Shown here: piece by piece, positions 1 to 11,153 of the stretch
Position numbering within the stretch: the first letter of the stretch is position 1
Layout of the letters: every line of letters starts with the position of its first letter
DNA from: Spongospora subterranea f. sp. subterranea
Taxonomy: Eukaryota; Endomyxa: Phytomyxea; Phytomyxea; Plasmodiophorida
DNA length: 64,000 nucleotides
Direction: 5' to 3'
Assembly (NCBI GenBank): GCA_049724395.1
Contig: JAUGWO010000083.1
Coordinates: 1 to 64,000 of the forward strand
The notes under the pieces: model-generated
The model's database searches: none
What the model was told of the DNA's origin: nothing
The model's input: the letters and a program-made list of their open reading frames with translations, nothing else
Made by a program: the position numbers and the translations under genes

Positions 1-278
1 TCTGCTCACTGTTAATGCGTTGTCGATGTCCACCCCTGATCGGATTGTCCAAAAACGTTCGATGAATTCTTGGACAGGAAATCTGTCGCTTATAAAGAGC
101 TCGCTTCTTCTTATCCTGCGACTAAATTTCGGTTTAACGCAAAATTCTAAGGAACAGTATGCTTCAATACGAACGCCAATCTTGAAGATGCTTGGGACAT
201 AGTCTTGGAAGCGTTTCTTCCATCAATCCACATATGTCGAGGTCGTCGCCAGTCGAATGACTTGTCGAAAGTAGCCAG
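1..278. other. Unassigned left edge, 3' side of the MULE gene
   Basis: No gene, repeat or RNA is recognised here. It lies just downstream of the minus-strand GCM-MULE transposase, so one end of that transposon could fall here, but no terminal inverted repeat matching the other side was found by eye. Confidence 0.4.
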
Positions 279-2435
279 TCATAACGTGCTTTGTCGTAAT
301 TTTCTGCATCGATTGATTTCAAACAAGAAAGTAAGAGGGTCTCTTGCTTTGGAATAACTATAACCCTGAAACCTCTGCAACAAATACATCGTCATCAGTG
401 CAGTGTCCAAAGGACCAGTGTTCGTAGCCTTCATTTCGCGATAGACGAACGACCATGGGATGCCAAAATTAGCAAAATCCAGATCATTACCCAGTTTTGG
501 AATTTTGTTCTTGCTTCCTTTAGGCCGCCCAATTGTTGTTCGGCCCTTAATCAACGTACGTGTTGTATCCGGTGGACGACCGTCGTTCTGAAATTTACCC
601 TTTCTCTTTTTCGGATTTGTGTATCGCAGCCGCATTCCTGCGTCGGCTAACTTGTAATCAACTTCAAGCTGAGTGACATATCTGTACGAATGGTCGACGC
701 ATTCAGCAACCGTCAACTTTTTCTTTGGTGCGAATCGCTGGAGATCCCCACCCAATGATTCCTGGGCGTTGGTATTTTTGCGCATACAATCAAAATTTGC
801 ATTTTCACAAACTGCTGGAAAAATATGTTTCGCTCTGCTGGGGGCCATGTGCCAATCCAGCCAGTTTGTGACTTTTGGAAATTCCTGCTTGAGTTCTTTG
901 ACCAGAGTTTGAAACTCGACGGGGGGCAGGCAAACAAGGAGCTGGAGAACTTTGTTGTAAAACATGAATTCCTTGGCGGGATGAATCAAAGCGGCATTTA
1001 CACGAACCCTGACTGCGGTTTTCTTGAAATGGACGTCACAAAAACGGTAATAGTTTTGAAGATCAATGGGCCTGTGTTCCGGGATTGAGCAAATCTCGCG
1101 AATCGCCAATTCGAAACCGATTCGCTCTGCATCCGAAAAATCACACGTCATACCAGGAAACCTCTTTTCAAAATCTTCCATTGTCGTTAAGTCCATTGAA
1201 CGGAACAACTGAAGAAAATGTACCTTGTAGTGTGCTGCTGTTTTCCCGAAAAGGATGATGATGAGAAACGGGATGGTTCGACCAATTGTCGGGGCAAAAC
1301 CCGGGTGTGAATGTGACGTTGACCTCCGCGAAATAGTCATCGACAATGAAACCATCAAACCATGGATAGAATCAGACTCCAATGGAGAAAGATTTTGTTT
1401 AACAGAGATCATCATGAAATCCGACTGCATTACAATGTGACCATTTTCCACATCAAGACACGAGCTTCTGAAAAATTTTGCTCCAATATTGCTCTCGAAC
1501 GTAGCCAGCATACTTATTGAGGACAACATGGAAGTTTGGTTTTTGATTTTTCTCCGTTGGCTTGCCAGACGGTCCAAGTTGTTGAAAGCCACATGAATTT
1601 TGCCTGCTGGCTCCCTAGTTGCGGTCCCCAATAAAAGCTGTTTCGGTTTGATTTCCGGACCCATTCGGACGATATCTGACAATTTCTTCCGACTTGCCTG
1701 ATCAGCACGAATAGGATGAGGCCTGGCGTGATCATGAAAGTCACTATGTGACAACGTAACGAACTCCGATGTGCTGGTCACTTTTAAAACAGCATCGCAA
1801 GAAACATGTTTCAAGGCGCAAGAGTGGCGAGGACATGTTTCTGTACAAGGAAGAGGATGGGCGGTTTTCGCACGATAGTTTCGCGGCAAACGGGGCCTTT
1901 CCGTGTATGCGCACCCGACAAACGGGCACACGTAGACTCCAAGGCACCTTTTGTTGTGAATTGTCGTGCCATCATTTCGAGTGTTGTGTCCATAGACAAT
2001 TAACGCCCATCCAACAGCCGCCGCATCTTTGGCATTAAACCCGTCGGCAATGGCAGTTTGATATGTAACATTACCGTTGGGATAATACGGATCCGAGGTG
2101 ACCTCGGCAGAGGAGAGTTTAGTAATAGAACAGGGTCGATGTTCCGACGAGCTATCGTTGCCCAACGTCGAGCTAGATTTGCTGATGGTGGGGATCGTAT
2201 CGTTACGTTGCGAAATATCGTCGAGCGATTGTCCGTCCATCAATTCATGCTTCTCAAAAATCGGTTGTTCTGATGGCATCTGCTGAGGCGGTGAAGATGA
2301 CTTCGCACCTCCGTGCCTCAATGTTGAAAGCTCCTCAACCATGTCAATGATCTGGTTTGAATCGAACGCGTCCACCATCGCTAACATCGCACGCGCTGCC
2401 TGAACAATAAAACATTCCGCTGGACTCGGATACAT
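279..2435 (-). CDS. MULE transposase with N-terminal GCM-type zinc domain and C-terminal AT-hook
   Basis: A 718-residue protein read without introns from a real ATG. Residues about 125-240 form a WRKY/GCM1-type zinc domain: a chain of Cys residues (VYVCPFVGCAYTE, LPCTETCPRHSC, VSCDAVL) closed by SDFHDHARPHP. This DNA-binding domain is known to be coupled to Mutator-like (MULE) transposases. The middle has MULE-like features: an acidic segment TCDFSDAERIGFEL that fits the second catalytic Asp, and NTNAQESLGGDLQRF, which resembles the conserved block around the third acidic residue. Near residue 640, IGRPKGSKNKI looks like an AT-hook. The first catalytic Asp is less clear. The frame is open throughout, so the copy may be young. 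No clear terminal inverted repeats were found. It acts in the nucleus and should move its own element by cut and paste. The family call is good; activity is not shown. Confidence 0.83.
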   Translation of the reverse strand: MYPSPAECFIVQAARAMLAMVDAFDSNQIIDMVEELSTLRHGGAKSSSPPQQMPSEQPIFEKHELMDGQSLDDISQRNDTIPTISKSSSTLGNDSSSEHRPCSITKLSSAEVTSDPYYPNGNVTYQTAIADGFNAKDAAAVGWALIVYGHNTRNDGTTIHNKRCLGVYVCPFVGCAYTERPRLPRNYRAKTAHPLPCTETCPRHSCALKHVSCDAVLKVTSTSEFVTLSHSDFHDHARPHPIRADQASRKKLSDIVRMGPEIKPKQLLLGTATREPAGKIHVAFNNLDRLASQRRKIKNQTSMLSSISMLATFESNIGAKFFRSSCLDVENGHIVMQSDFMMISVKQNLSPLESDSIHGLMVSLSMTISRRSTSHSHPGFAPTIGRTIPFLIIILFGKTAAHYKVHFLQLFRSMDLTTMEDFEKRFPGMTCDFSDAERIGFELAIREICSIPEHRPIDLQNYYRFCDVHFKKTAVRVRVNAALIHPAKEFMFYNKVLQLLVCLPPVEFQTLVKELKQEFPKVTNWLDWHMAPSRAKHIFPAVCENANFDCMRKNTNAQESLGGDLQRFAPKKKLTVAECVDHSYRYVTQLEVDYKLADAGMRLRYTNPKKRKGKFQNDGRPPDTTRTLIKGRTTIGRPKGSKNKIPKLGNDLDFANFGIPWSFVYREMKATNTGPLDTALMTMYLLQRFQGYSYSKARDPLTFLFEINRCRKLRQSTL

Positions 2436-3060
2436 TGTGTTAATTGATGTAATTATGAATATCCCATGGGATTAATTCCCATGGACTTTTGGGTTTTGGA
2501 AGGATTAATCCCCATTGACTTTCTTGGGTGTGTCGAATTAATCTTCAGATTAATCTAGGGCTGAGTGTGTCTGGGTGTTTGACACACCAAAAACAGGTCA
2601 CTCGTTTTCTTTCCAACAACATTCCATTTCATGGTCAGGGAGATTACAGAAGGTGATTTGAATGCGGACAAGGAATGATTCAAATACGAACAACTTGATT
2701 AGCGGCGGCTGTGCCGTCTTCAACATTGAATCCGCATGCGTCGACGGCAACGACTTATGGGGCAGAGCCAGACGTAGTTTTGGTAACTGACGACATCGAC
2801 AGTGGGGAAAACATTGAAATGGCTTTCGCAAACGAGGCCGTACCTCAAGTGATATTTGGATCTATTTCACCAACGACGCCGAACCAAGTCGGCCGTTTGC
2901 AAACATTGCAATCCACTTGCCAATTATCACAAAAAGAGCGAGTTGTTAGGAATATCCCAACACTCGCAGCTCCGCCACAGTTTCTGACAAGAATGACCTC
3001 TTTCTTGGCCATTCTTGTCAATTCCTTGCTTTGCCGGTACACACCTGGTTATATCAAGGA
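2436..3060. other. Promoter side of MULE gene with repeated GGATTAAT motif and an orphan reading frame
   Basis: At about 2465-2520 the block GGATTAATTCCCATGGACTT recurs as AGGATTAATCCCCATTGACTT, and a further ATTAATCT pair follows near 2540. These could be binding sites for the transposase GCM domain or part of the element end, which is inference. From about 2712 to 3050 the plus strand is open with protein-like composition (PDVVLVTDDIDSGENIEMAF and on) but has no ATG start and no recognised family. It may be the remnant of another transposon protein. Confidence 0.35.
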
Positions 3061-3094
3061 TCTTGTTCGTTTTCAACAGTTTGACAAGAATTTC

Positions 3095-3430
3095 TCATTC
3101 CCGGGTCACGTACCGCTCCTCCTCATTCCGGTTTACGCGTCGCATTTCGTTCTCATTCCCGGTTTACGTACTCGCTTTTCGTTCTTCCTCATTCCCGGTT
3201 ACGCATCGCTACGCTCAATCTACACGGTTTACGCACCGCTACTCACATCCTTATCGCGTTATCGCACCGCTACTCACATCCTTATCCGGTTGTCACCGCT
3301 ACTCCCATCTTTATCCGGTTATCGCACCGCTAATCACATCCTTATCCGGTTATTGCACGGGTGCTCTACTCTTTTTCCCTTCCACTCTCTCTCACTCTCT
3401 CTCCCCCTACTTTCATCTCCTCGCTGTCTC
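3095..3430. repeat. Pyrimidine-rich region with degenerate ~33-bp tandem repeats
   Basis: From about 3226 to 3358 the unit built on CGCACCGCTACTCACATCC then TTATCCGGT repeats four times with drift. Upstream (3100-3225) a shorter related unit with TCATTCCCGGTTTACG recurs. Downstream (3365-3430) is almost pure TC. It sits directly before the Ty3/gypsy fossil and may belong to its leader. Confidence 0.7.
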
Positions 3431-5400
3431 CATGTCAGGCAGGGATCGCTTCCGAATCTGTACCGGCTGACTCGCGACGAGGTTTTCAGGTTCCGTCAGA
3501 TGGTCAGTCCCTGCCTTCAGTTGTCCGGATGATTGTACAAAACGCTCTCGCCCATCAACAACAACAGTTCCAGCGGAAATGTCAGGAGATGCGGCGTCAT
3601 TATGAGCAACTGCTACTGACCAAGAAGGAGCCCTATCCTATTCCGGCTATCGACAATATTCTGGCCCAACTATCGTTTGCCAAAATCTTCACCAAGATTG
3701 GTCTCCGAGGCGCTTACAATCTCCTCCGAATTAAGGACGGCGATGAGTGGAAGATCGCATGGTGTTGTAAATACTGCAACTTCGTGTATAATGTCATGCC
3801 GTTTGTTCTGGTGAACGCTCCCAGCTATTTTTTAGGGTTTCATGAGCCACGTTCGTCGTGAATACCTGGACCAATCTATGGTTGTTTACTTCGACATCAA
3901 CATCATCTTGATCTACTCTGAGAACGCGTTGCAACACGACATTAATGGTTTCCACCTTAGATGGGTCCATCTTGATGCTTTTGTCGGTGACCAGATACCC
4001 GAAGAATTGGACTTCCCTAGCGTCGAACACGCATTTTTCCAGTTTCGCAAACATGCCAGCTGAACGCAACTTGGTCAGTACTAGTCGATTGGCAAACGAT
4101 AGTTGGGCCAGAATATTGTGGATAGCCGGAAAAGGATAGGGCTCCTTTTAGTTGTTGGGCTTTTACAGGGAACTCAATGTCAATTTTGCACAAAATTCAT
4201 TACCATCGACATCGCTGACCAAGAAAGATTAACCATTTTTGGTCGGCCGCGGCCGAGTACGCTTTCGAGACCCTGAAACTCGCGTTCACCACGACGCCTG
4301 TCATTTTGACCCTTTCTTACCTATAATTGTCGATGCCGATGCTTCAGACTTTGTTCTCGGCGCCGTGATTTCGCACCCGCAACTGGACGGTCAAATACAT
4401 CATATCGCGTTTTATTCAAGAAAATTAACAGCGTCGGAATTGAACTACGACATTCATGACCAAGAATTATTAGCGACCGTGGTAGCGTTTCAAATCTGGA
4501 GACTTAGAGGGAGCACAACGATCATAAGAATTTAGTTTATTTTACCTCATCCAATCTTTGCTCTCCGGGTTCAAGCGTTGACTCCACAATAGTCATCAAC
4601 TCGTCTCCCTCAAATTTTGCCATCCTTCGATCGTAGACGTCCATTCGAGATAAAAAAATCTCCAAATATGACGACGTCTTCCCTTTCATGGCAATCATTA
4701 TACAGACCTTTCCTACGCCAGAGAACTGGTTTGGTTCGGCAACTGAGCCAAGGAAGGTTGTGGAACTGCTGATGGAGGATTTCGAATTTGCACTTGAAGT
4801 TCCGATTCTTCAGCCTGGTTGCGGGCAGTTGTCTGTAGGTTGTGGTGGTCGTGATTCGGCAAGTTGTTTTTGTAGATCCAAGGTCTGCGTTTCTAGTCGT
4901 TGAATTAGAGTTTCATATTGAGCAGGAATGTTATCAGGCAGACTCTGGACATTGTCACAATATTGGCCCGCATCAGCCCATCCAGGCTGAAGTATCGGAA
5001 TTTCAAGTGCGAATTCCAAATCCTCCACCAGACGTTCCACAACCTTCCTTGGCTCAGTTGCCGAAACCAAACCAGTTCTCTGGCGATAGGAAAGGTCTGT
5101 ATAATGACGGCCATGAAAGGGAAGACGTCGTCATATGTAGAGAGATTTGTTTATCTCGAATGGACGCTACGATCGAAGGATGGCAATATTCGAGGGAGAC
5201 GAGTTGATGACTATGGTAGTCAACGCTTGTATACGGAGAGCAAAGATTGGATGAGGTAAATAACTAAATTTTTATGATCGTTGTGCTCCCTCTAAGAAAT
5301 GTCTCCAGACTTGAAACGCTACCACGATCGCTAATACTTCTTTGTCATGAATGTCGTAGTTCACTTCCGACGCTGTTAATTTCCTTGACAGGATAATCAA
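3430..5400. mobile_element. Ty3/gypsy LTR-retrotransposon fossil, rearranged
   Basis: Parts recognised: a reverse transcriptase block on the plus strand (about 3620-3920) with KKEPYPIPAID and the polymerase-site neighbourhood near 3870-3910, a further piece on the minus strand (about 3935-4069) and an RNase H block on the plus strand (about 4300-4510, [13 protein letters not shown] and [15 protein letters not shown]). Gag pieces lie on both strands (minus about 4560-4830, plus about 4985-5250, with LPKPNQFSGDRK) and part of RNase H again on the minus strand (about 5270-5395). The order and orientations differ from any intact element, so it has been scrambled by inversions or nested insertion. 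It is clearly broken, with many breaks, and no long terminal repeats were identified. The two arms of the inverted part differ by several per cent, suggesting moderate age. Confidence 0.85.
4400..5400. repeat. Large inverted duplication inside the gypsy fossil (~400-bp arms)
   Basis: The left arm runs from about 4410 to 4810 and the right arm from about 4985 to 5395 in reverse complement. Both carry the same RNase H-to-gag junction, for example GAGGGAGCACAACGATCATA on the left and its complement on the right. The spacer of about 170 bases is gag sequence. The arms differ by roughly 5-8 per cent by eye. Confidence 0.85.
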
Positions 5401-5850
5401 GGCGTAAAGAAGATACTCCGAACGATTCTGACTGAACATGGACTGTGGAATAATTCCAAGTCGTTAGCAGGTACGCGGGCATTGCTGCAGGAACAACCCG
5501 ATTTCTACGAGCAGCGGGGGGTGGTTAACGGAAATCGTGGAAAAATGTGGTAGAATCATCGACTATTATTCGAAGTTTCATTGAGAGATGAAATGTTATA
5601 GAAATGTTCTGACGGCGTGTACAAATTTTACCAGGAACAATTGTAAATATTCTTTTCGCAATCTAGTGAAAATCGTGCCGGTCGCTCTTTCAAGCGTGTC
5701 GTTGACGTAAATCCGAAGGTTCACCAGAACGTGTTATCGATGCGTATCACCGGTCAAGCAATAAACTATCGCCTCGCCAGGTAGACAATGCTGTAAAGAA
5801 ATACAAACGCCATCGCAGCCTGTCAAAAGGGATGCTGGAAGACCTTGTGA
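5385..5850 (+). pseudogene. C-terminal remnant of a fungal-type DDE transposase
   Basis: The plus strand spells, over shifting frames, a block typical of a DDE endonuclease family common in fungi: KKILRTILTEHGLWNN, then ALLQEQPDFYEQRG, then a degenerate version of the family's FYPKFHCELN motif (IIDYYSKFH at about 5550-5585). After that comes NNCKYSFRNLVKIVPVALSS, which matches the helical tail that follows. Several stops and at least two frame changes break it. Only the last third or so of the usual protein is present, and it abuts the gypsy fossil. The family call rests on remembered motif order. Confidence 0.55.
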
Positions 5851-6076
5851 TTTGATACACAGAATACTGTGCTCTAATTGTCACACCGTTGCAGTTGCGC
5901 AATTTGTTTTTCGCGCGCGGAATTTCTTAAATTCCGTCGCGCAGTTTGCAAAAACCAATGTGGGTCAAGAGGTCCGGAACTGTCTCTGCACCTGTTCATC
6001 TGCCGTATCCAGACAATGCAATTGCGGTGAAGGTCCGTTCCCTGGCTACATAGCCCCCCTGGTGTAGGTATTCCGA

Positions 6077-6754
6077 ATGGCTTGTTCCATCGCCGATGTG
6101 TGGAATAATTTCCAGAGAATAGAATGCGATTGGTGGGTGTCAATGATTCGCAAATCACCTGAGATTGTGAACGAGTTGCAGGATAATGGTCTCAAGCCTG
6201 AGGCAATGATGATCAACGGTGAAATATTATTCTGTCTATTGGGACTGAAACCGATTGTCATTGCAAGCGAAATACCCGAGCAATGGCGTAGCGATTTTAT
6301 GGAGGGCGTCATCACCAGAAGTGGTATTGATGGAATAGCTTCGGTAGGTCTACAACTGCGTGACGAATGTCAATTGAATCAATTCCAGGCCACTTTTCAC
6401 ATGGAAGTTCGTCGACTTGACAATATCAGAAGCCCTTGCCTGGATCTGTCGGGATCCTGGGTGTTTATGAATGTCATTCACCCATTATATTCCCAGGCTA
6501 CTTCGGTATTGTTCTCTTCAGAGTCGGATCCGATTCCTGATGGTACCTTAGCTCTGTTATTGGATTATCCTGTTCCGCTGGATAGTATCTCTATCAGCGA
6601 TGCTATTGAAGTGGCATATGTGCAATCGGAATCCAGTTCGATACTAACGTCATATATCGCTGATCATCACCGCCTTCACCTTGTGAACGATCATTTTCAG
6701 CACTATCGTGGCAAAGTCCATGTCAATCTGGAGTTACGAGCACGCCGTCTGTAG
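6077..6754 (+). CDS. Hypothetical protein, 225 aa, intronless
   Basis: An open frame from ATG, with an in-frame stop just upstream at 6065, to TAG. The protein is soluble-looking, with no signal peptide or long membrane segment. It starts MACSIADVWNNFQRIECDWW and has an acidic, aliphatic-rich second half ending LELRARRL. I recognise no domain. Even amino-acid use and lack of stops over 225 codons support a real host gene. It lies between a transposon remnant and convergent ataxin-2. Confidence 0.6.
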   Translation: MACSIADVWNNFQRIECDWWVSMIRKSPEIVNELQDNGLKPEAMMINGEILFCLLGLKPIVIASEIPEQWRSDFMEGVITRSGIDGIASVGLQLRDECQLNQFQATFHMEVRRLDNIRSPCLDLSGSWVFMNVIHPLYSQATSVLFSSESDPIPDGTLALLLDYPVPLDSISISDAIEVAYVQSESSSILTSYIADHHRLHLVNDHFQHYRGKVHVNLELRARRL

Positions 6755-7272
6755 TTCAAATTGTTCTATCTTGGGCGTATTGAGTGTGATCACTCTATTA
6801 GTTGAAAAGGTTGGCGACTTCCGTAACCGCCGCCACAAGTAATGCACTCAAACCTGCTTCCGGTTTCGATTTCGATCGTGTTCTTAACTTGATAATTAAA
6901 AGGCGAGATAATGTTTTACTTACGCTGAACCGAAATTTTTGTTATTATACAAAAATAAAGACACCTGAAGTTGAATGTCGTCCACCAAACACAGTAGCAT
7001 TTGTTGAACCTTTGGGGAAAAAAAACCTTAGCATGTGACCTAAGCTGATCGTTCCACAATTTATCAAATCATCGTACTTAACTTTAAAATAGTTCGAAAT
7101 GGATGTGAGCACAAAATCAAGATTTCTAAATACGACTACAGCTACGTACAGCAATACACAAAGTTTTCGCCACTTTCTTTGTAATTGGAGAGCAACGACA
7201 AATAGATACACAGATAAGTTCAGTGGACAGTTAAGATTTAATAGGTATGCTGCTGATGATGATGCATATAAT
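6755..7272. other. Intergenic region between convergent genes
   Basis: This is the shared 3' side of the hypothetical gene and ataxin-2. It is A/T-rich and a short open stretch at 6802-7038 has no support as a gene. Nothing else seen. Confidence 0.5.
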
Positions 7273-8771
7273 TTAATCTGTTGGTTTCGCTTCGGAGAAA
7301 TTATTTTTGTGTTTCTGAAAATCGCGACGCTTCGGTCGGTGATAGGATGAGCGAATATATTGTCCCCCATGACCAAACTCTGGATACGACATTGGAAAGT
7401 TTTCAGATGGGCCAACAGGAAAGACAACTGATTGTGCCGTAAAAGGAGCTGCGAAAGCGTTATCCGGAAAGTAACCAACTGGGGCGACAATCGAATACGG
7501 CGGAAGCATACCAGGATATGCCCCCATTAATTGTGCAATGGGCACATAATCGTTACCGGTCGCATACACAACATTTGGATTGGAAGGGACAAATTCTTGG
7601 GCAGCTGCATTGAATTGAAACTCCTTCGCATTAACATTTAAAGTTGACTTTTCGCTGGAGGCAACACTACAAGCTTCTTTCGATTCATGATCATCATCCA
7701 TCTTCGATGATTGAGAACGCTGATCAGGACTCTTTTTCTCGGAGAACTGAGCACGAACGTGTGGAGAGCGCGATCTCGTTACTGGAGAGCGACTGTTGAA
7801 CTCTGGTGATGGAGATTTTGACTTCGAAATTGTAGGCGCTTTTTCTGATGACTGATTACGAAGTGCAGGAGGGACATACAAATTTGATGGTTTATCGCTC
7901 CCTGCTGATTGATCTCTCGCCGGGGTACTGGATGATGAACCTTTAGACGCGGTTCGAGCACGAGTGGCACGGCTGGGTTTTGTTTTTGAAGCCGCATCGT
8001 CACCAAGAACTGTGCTGAACCTTGATTCTTCATCAAGTTCAGTCGCTACAGAATGTCCACGTTCTTCCGCAATATGAGAGTTCGATGAAGTTTCATTCTG
8101 GATTTCCCTAGCGACTTTGCTTGCCATGGCTTGGTGTTGTCGATAAAAATCTGAATTTCGATCAAGCTCAGTAGTATATTCCTCTTCGACATAAGAACTT
8201 TGATAGCCGAAAAGTTTTTTGTTAACTTCGAATTGATCCCATCCCAAGTCTTTTGATCGTGTTTTTGCTTCTTGATCTAGGGATACAGAGGAATCTTCCA
8301 CTGTACTACCCCCGTCCCATTTTTCTAATGGTCGTGGTGGCGGGGCATTCCGATGTGGCTGCCGTGAATCAGAATCGGTTGGGTTTGAAACAGCTTCACT
8401 GCGATCCTCTTTTTTTTCGCGTTCCACTTTCTTCTCATGTTTGATCCGGACGCAAGATACGTCATACGACTGAAAGGATCGCTCATCTTCGAAAGGCGAG
8501 CTGGCCACATCACTCTGTTTACGCGACGCAACTAGCTTAGCGATTCCAATGACGTAAGTCGTCGGAGTAGTACTTTTCAAAAGAACCCCTTCATAAACGT
8601 CGCCGGAGCAGAGTTCAACAGCCACCTGCGGATCGAGAAAACAATCGTCAGCATCGCGATGTGGTCTTACACTTTACTGACATTGTACCCAACCAATCCC
8701 ATAATGAATCGAGCAGTTTGACTCCTATCGGCAGGTTTTGAACTCCCACGAACCCGTGAGGCATAGCTCAT
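7273..8771 (-). CDS. Ataxin-2 family RNA-binding protein (Lsm, LsmAD, PAM2)
   Basis: Two exons: 8682-8771 and 7273-8625, about 480 residues. The Lsm-type domain is split by the intron; joining gives the fold's G-x-x-V-x-VEL signature followed by CSGDVYEGVLLKS. The LsmAD domain follows at about residues 135-200, with DLGWDQFEVNKKLFGYQSSY and the Tyr/Thr-Glu-Leu-Asp stretch. A disordered Ser/Arg-rich middle leads to a PAM2-like poly(A)-binding-protein ligand, LNVNAKEFQFNAAAQEFVP. The C terminus is Pro/Tyr/Gly-rich. Known role: cytoplasmic mRNA stability, stress granules and translation with poly(A)-binding protein. The donor chosen (GTCAGT) is unusual but restores the Lsm spacing exactly. The exact ATG in exon 1 is less sure. 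Shorter than animal ataxin-2, in line with fungal Pbp1-like forms. Confidence 0.87.
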
Positions 8772-9424
8772 GGCGCGATAGCGACTCGCCGCGAACCAAT
8801 ATTTGTGAAATTAGACGATAAATAATTGTTTGGAGCCGTAAACTGACAGATCCGACATCCAAATAAATCCCGTGCGGGTGTACATTAATCCAGCTGGAAC
8901 AAGAGGCCAATCCCCTTACCTCAATAACCGTTCACGTAAATCATCAGTGCCCAATGTCTGCTCATGTCCTGTTACAGCCGCGTTACGATAAATAGATTAG
9001 GCCAGTGAGCCCATATCCCCATCGTATTAGGACAGGGCCCCGCCAGTCCAATTTTTTCGACATGTCCCTCGCCCTGTTCAGTGCGCGATGGCTGGTCACT
9101 GGTCAGTCGACCTGGGGTGATATGAGGAGGCCGTTGGACAGTCATCGCACAATCCGTTATTACCTCTTGAACCGCTCCTCCTTCATATCGACTACCGATG
9201 TTATACGATAGGGATCAATACGGTTGCTCAATGCCAATAAAGTGTGGTTGTTAACTGTTCACAGCAATGTAGTGTCCCAATCGATAGCATGATGTGGAGG
9301 TTGCTCTCAATTGGCCCGGTCAAAACCCTGCTGGCGCTATCGCCCTGTGACCTGTAATTTTGGGTCTTATTCAAACCCGACTCCGAATCGCCCAACGTCA
9401 TTCCTACTGAAGTATTTATTTATA
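8772..9424. other. Divergent intergenic region between ataxin-2 and ZMYND10
   Basis: The two genes point away from each other, so both promoters should lie here. No recognised element, repeat or RNA gene was seen. A TATAATGAA stretch lies just before the ZMYND10 ATG. Confidence 0.4.
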
Positions 9425-11153
9425 ATGAATTCACCTTATGAAGTTCAGTCTCGTATCCAACCTTTGACGTCATTGGCCATCAATGAAATCGGATCGAAAG
9501 CGTTTGGCGATGTCTTGAAAGACAAATCATCGGTTTTAAACTCAGTTTAGGTGGATGCAACAAAGCGAGTCATTAGAGAAGCTCAAGGTCCAGGTATTGT
9601 TCATGAATAACGTAGGTTGAAGGTTTTCTTATCAGACATATTAAGGCATGCCAGGAAGCGCTTTCAAGGCATGATGAAATTGTGGTTGATACGCTGATGG
9701 GAACGAATAAGGTTATCTATTGCTCCTCAAATAACTTAACTGCTTCATATTTGTCTTCTGCTCCTAGTTACCCGTCCTTATTCATCGGCTGATCACCCTG
9801 GAAGCATTTCGGCACAATATTTTGCCAGAATTTTTTAAGAGTGATATAGATGATGTCACCGCTATCAAGCTATATCTTATCGTAAGCGGTATGAGTTCGC
9901 TAAGTAATTGTTAATGTGATCTAGCTTTACCAAGAGACGACCGTTTTTACTATTTTGCTTACTTCCTTTTATCAACTGTCGGCGATCGAATCGGTTATGG
10001 ACTTCCTTGTAGAAATATGTGATTACTGTCACCGAAGGCTGTTAACCCTGAATTCCGGGTAATCCTTAGTAGCAACTGCATAGTGCGATCTGACATGAAA
10101 ATCATATTCCAAGTTTATCATACCCTGATGGCGAGCACAACCGTTCCTCGATGGAGTTAGAACCCGTGCTTGCACGGTTGAATCGCCAAAAACGCACAAT
10201 GGAGTTTGGCCTTTGCGCTGATGCCATATCAATGATACGGCTCATTTCTGATCATATAGACAGTCTCCCGCTAGGTCTAGTGACAAGGATGTTGAATCGC
10301 CAAGGTGATGTCATTATCGTTCAAGTCCAAGTTTATGTTGGGCTAATATCAGATAGATATTCTGTTGTCTCTAGTTACTGTTTTAGATTCCGGCGTTTTC
10401 AACCGACGCGAAGAAGGCAAGGTCATACAGCAATTTGATCTTCTGCATTGTATAATGTTTTACTCAGGTTGAAAAGTTTAGTGACCAGGAATGGCGACCT
10501 GTTCAGGGTAATGATCAATTTAAACTGACGCGACTCGAAGGGAATATATGGATTGCAATCTATAATTTTACTATGAGTCCCACTTGCAGGCAAAAATTTG
10601 AACTAGATGAGTACCGACTAGAAACGCTGCTCAAGGTCGATATTCACATCTAACTCCAACATGATGAGTCATCAGTTTTGTGATTACAGTTGAAACGGTT
10701 CTTCAACGAGATTTTGATAGACCAGTTACCAATGCTGGAAGGTGTTTGGCGTACTGTAGAGCAGCTCTCTATCGCTGGACTTCCGAACAATTCCTGGAAG
10801 TCGTCAGGCCTTCTCATTGAACAAGTTGCTGATATTTATGCTTCGACTCTGGGCTTAAATTACTCCGACATCGCTGTACAACTTTTCGAGAAGTTTTTTA
10901 AACCAGAACATATAAAGTCAGAGGTATGTCGGTAGTATCCGGCTACTATTGCCCCGTTGTTTGATATCCTATTTAGCTGTCGCAAATGGCGGATTTCTTC
11001 GATGAAGAGAGCTATTCTACAATTAACAAGTGCATGAACTGTAGTCGTGACGCAGACAAGCGCTGTTCTATTTGCAAGAAAGTATGGTATTGTTCAAGAC
11101 AATGCCAGGTGGACGCTTGGCCTAACCATAAAACGGATTGCCGCACTCATTGA
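9425..11153 (+). CDS. ZMYND10: ZMYND10-like MYND zinc-finger protein, dynein-arm assembly factor
   Basis: About ten small exons. Well-placed ones are 9425-9501, 9551-9593, 9646-9711, 9768-9881, 9925 to about 10058, about 10161-10300, an exon ending at 10421, 10468-10635, 10690-10923 and 10977-11153. Joined, the N terminus reads EIGSKAWMQQSESLEKL, matching vertebrate ZMYND10 REMGSEGW...LEKL. Later blocks DFLVEICDYCHRRL, MEFGLCADAISMIRLISD and DQEWRP...LEGNIWIAIYN also match in order. The last exon has a complete MYND finger: CMNCSRDADKRCSICKKVWY then CSRQCQVDAWPNHKTDC, with all eight ligands. The known role is cytoplasmic preassembly of axonemal dynein arms, so its presence marks a flagellate organism. 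The joins after exons 5 and 6 did not close cleanly by hand (phase mismatch), so a tiny exon or a base error may lie there. Confidence 0.92.

Noticed and set aside
3100-3530. Long plus-strand open frames through the TC-rich region
   Set aside because: Pyrimidine-rich DNA has few stop codons; composition (Ser, Leu, Pro, Arg only) and tandem repeats explain them.
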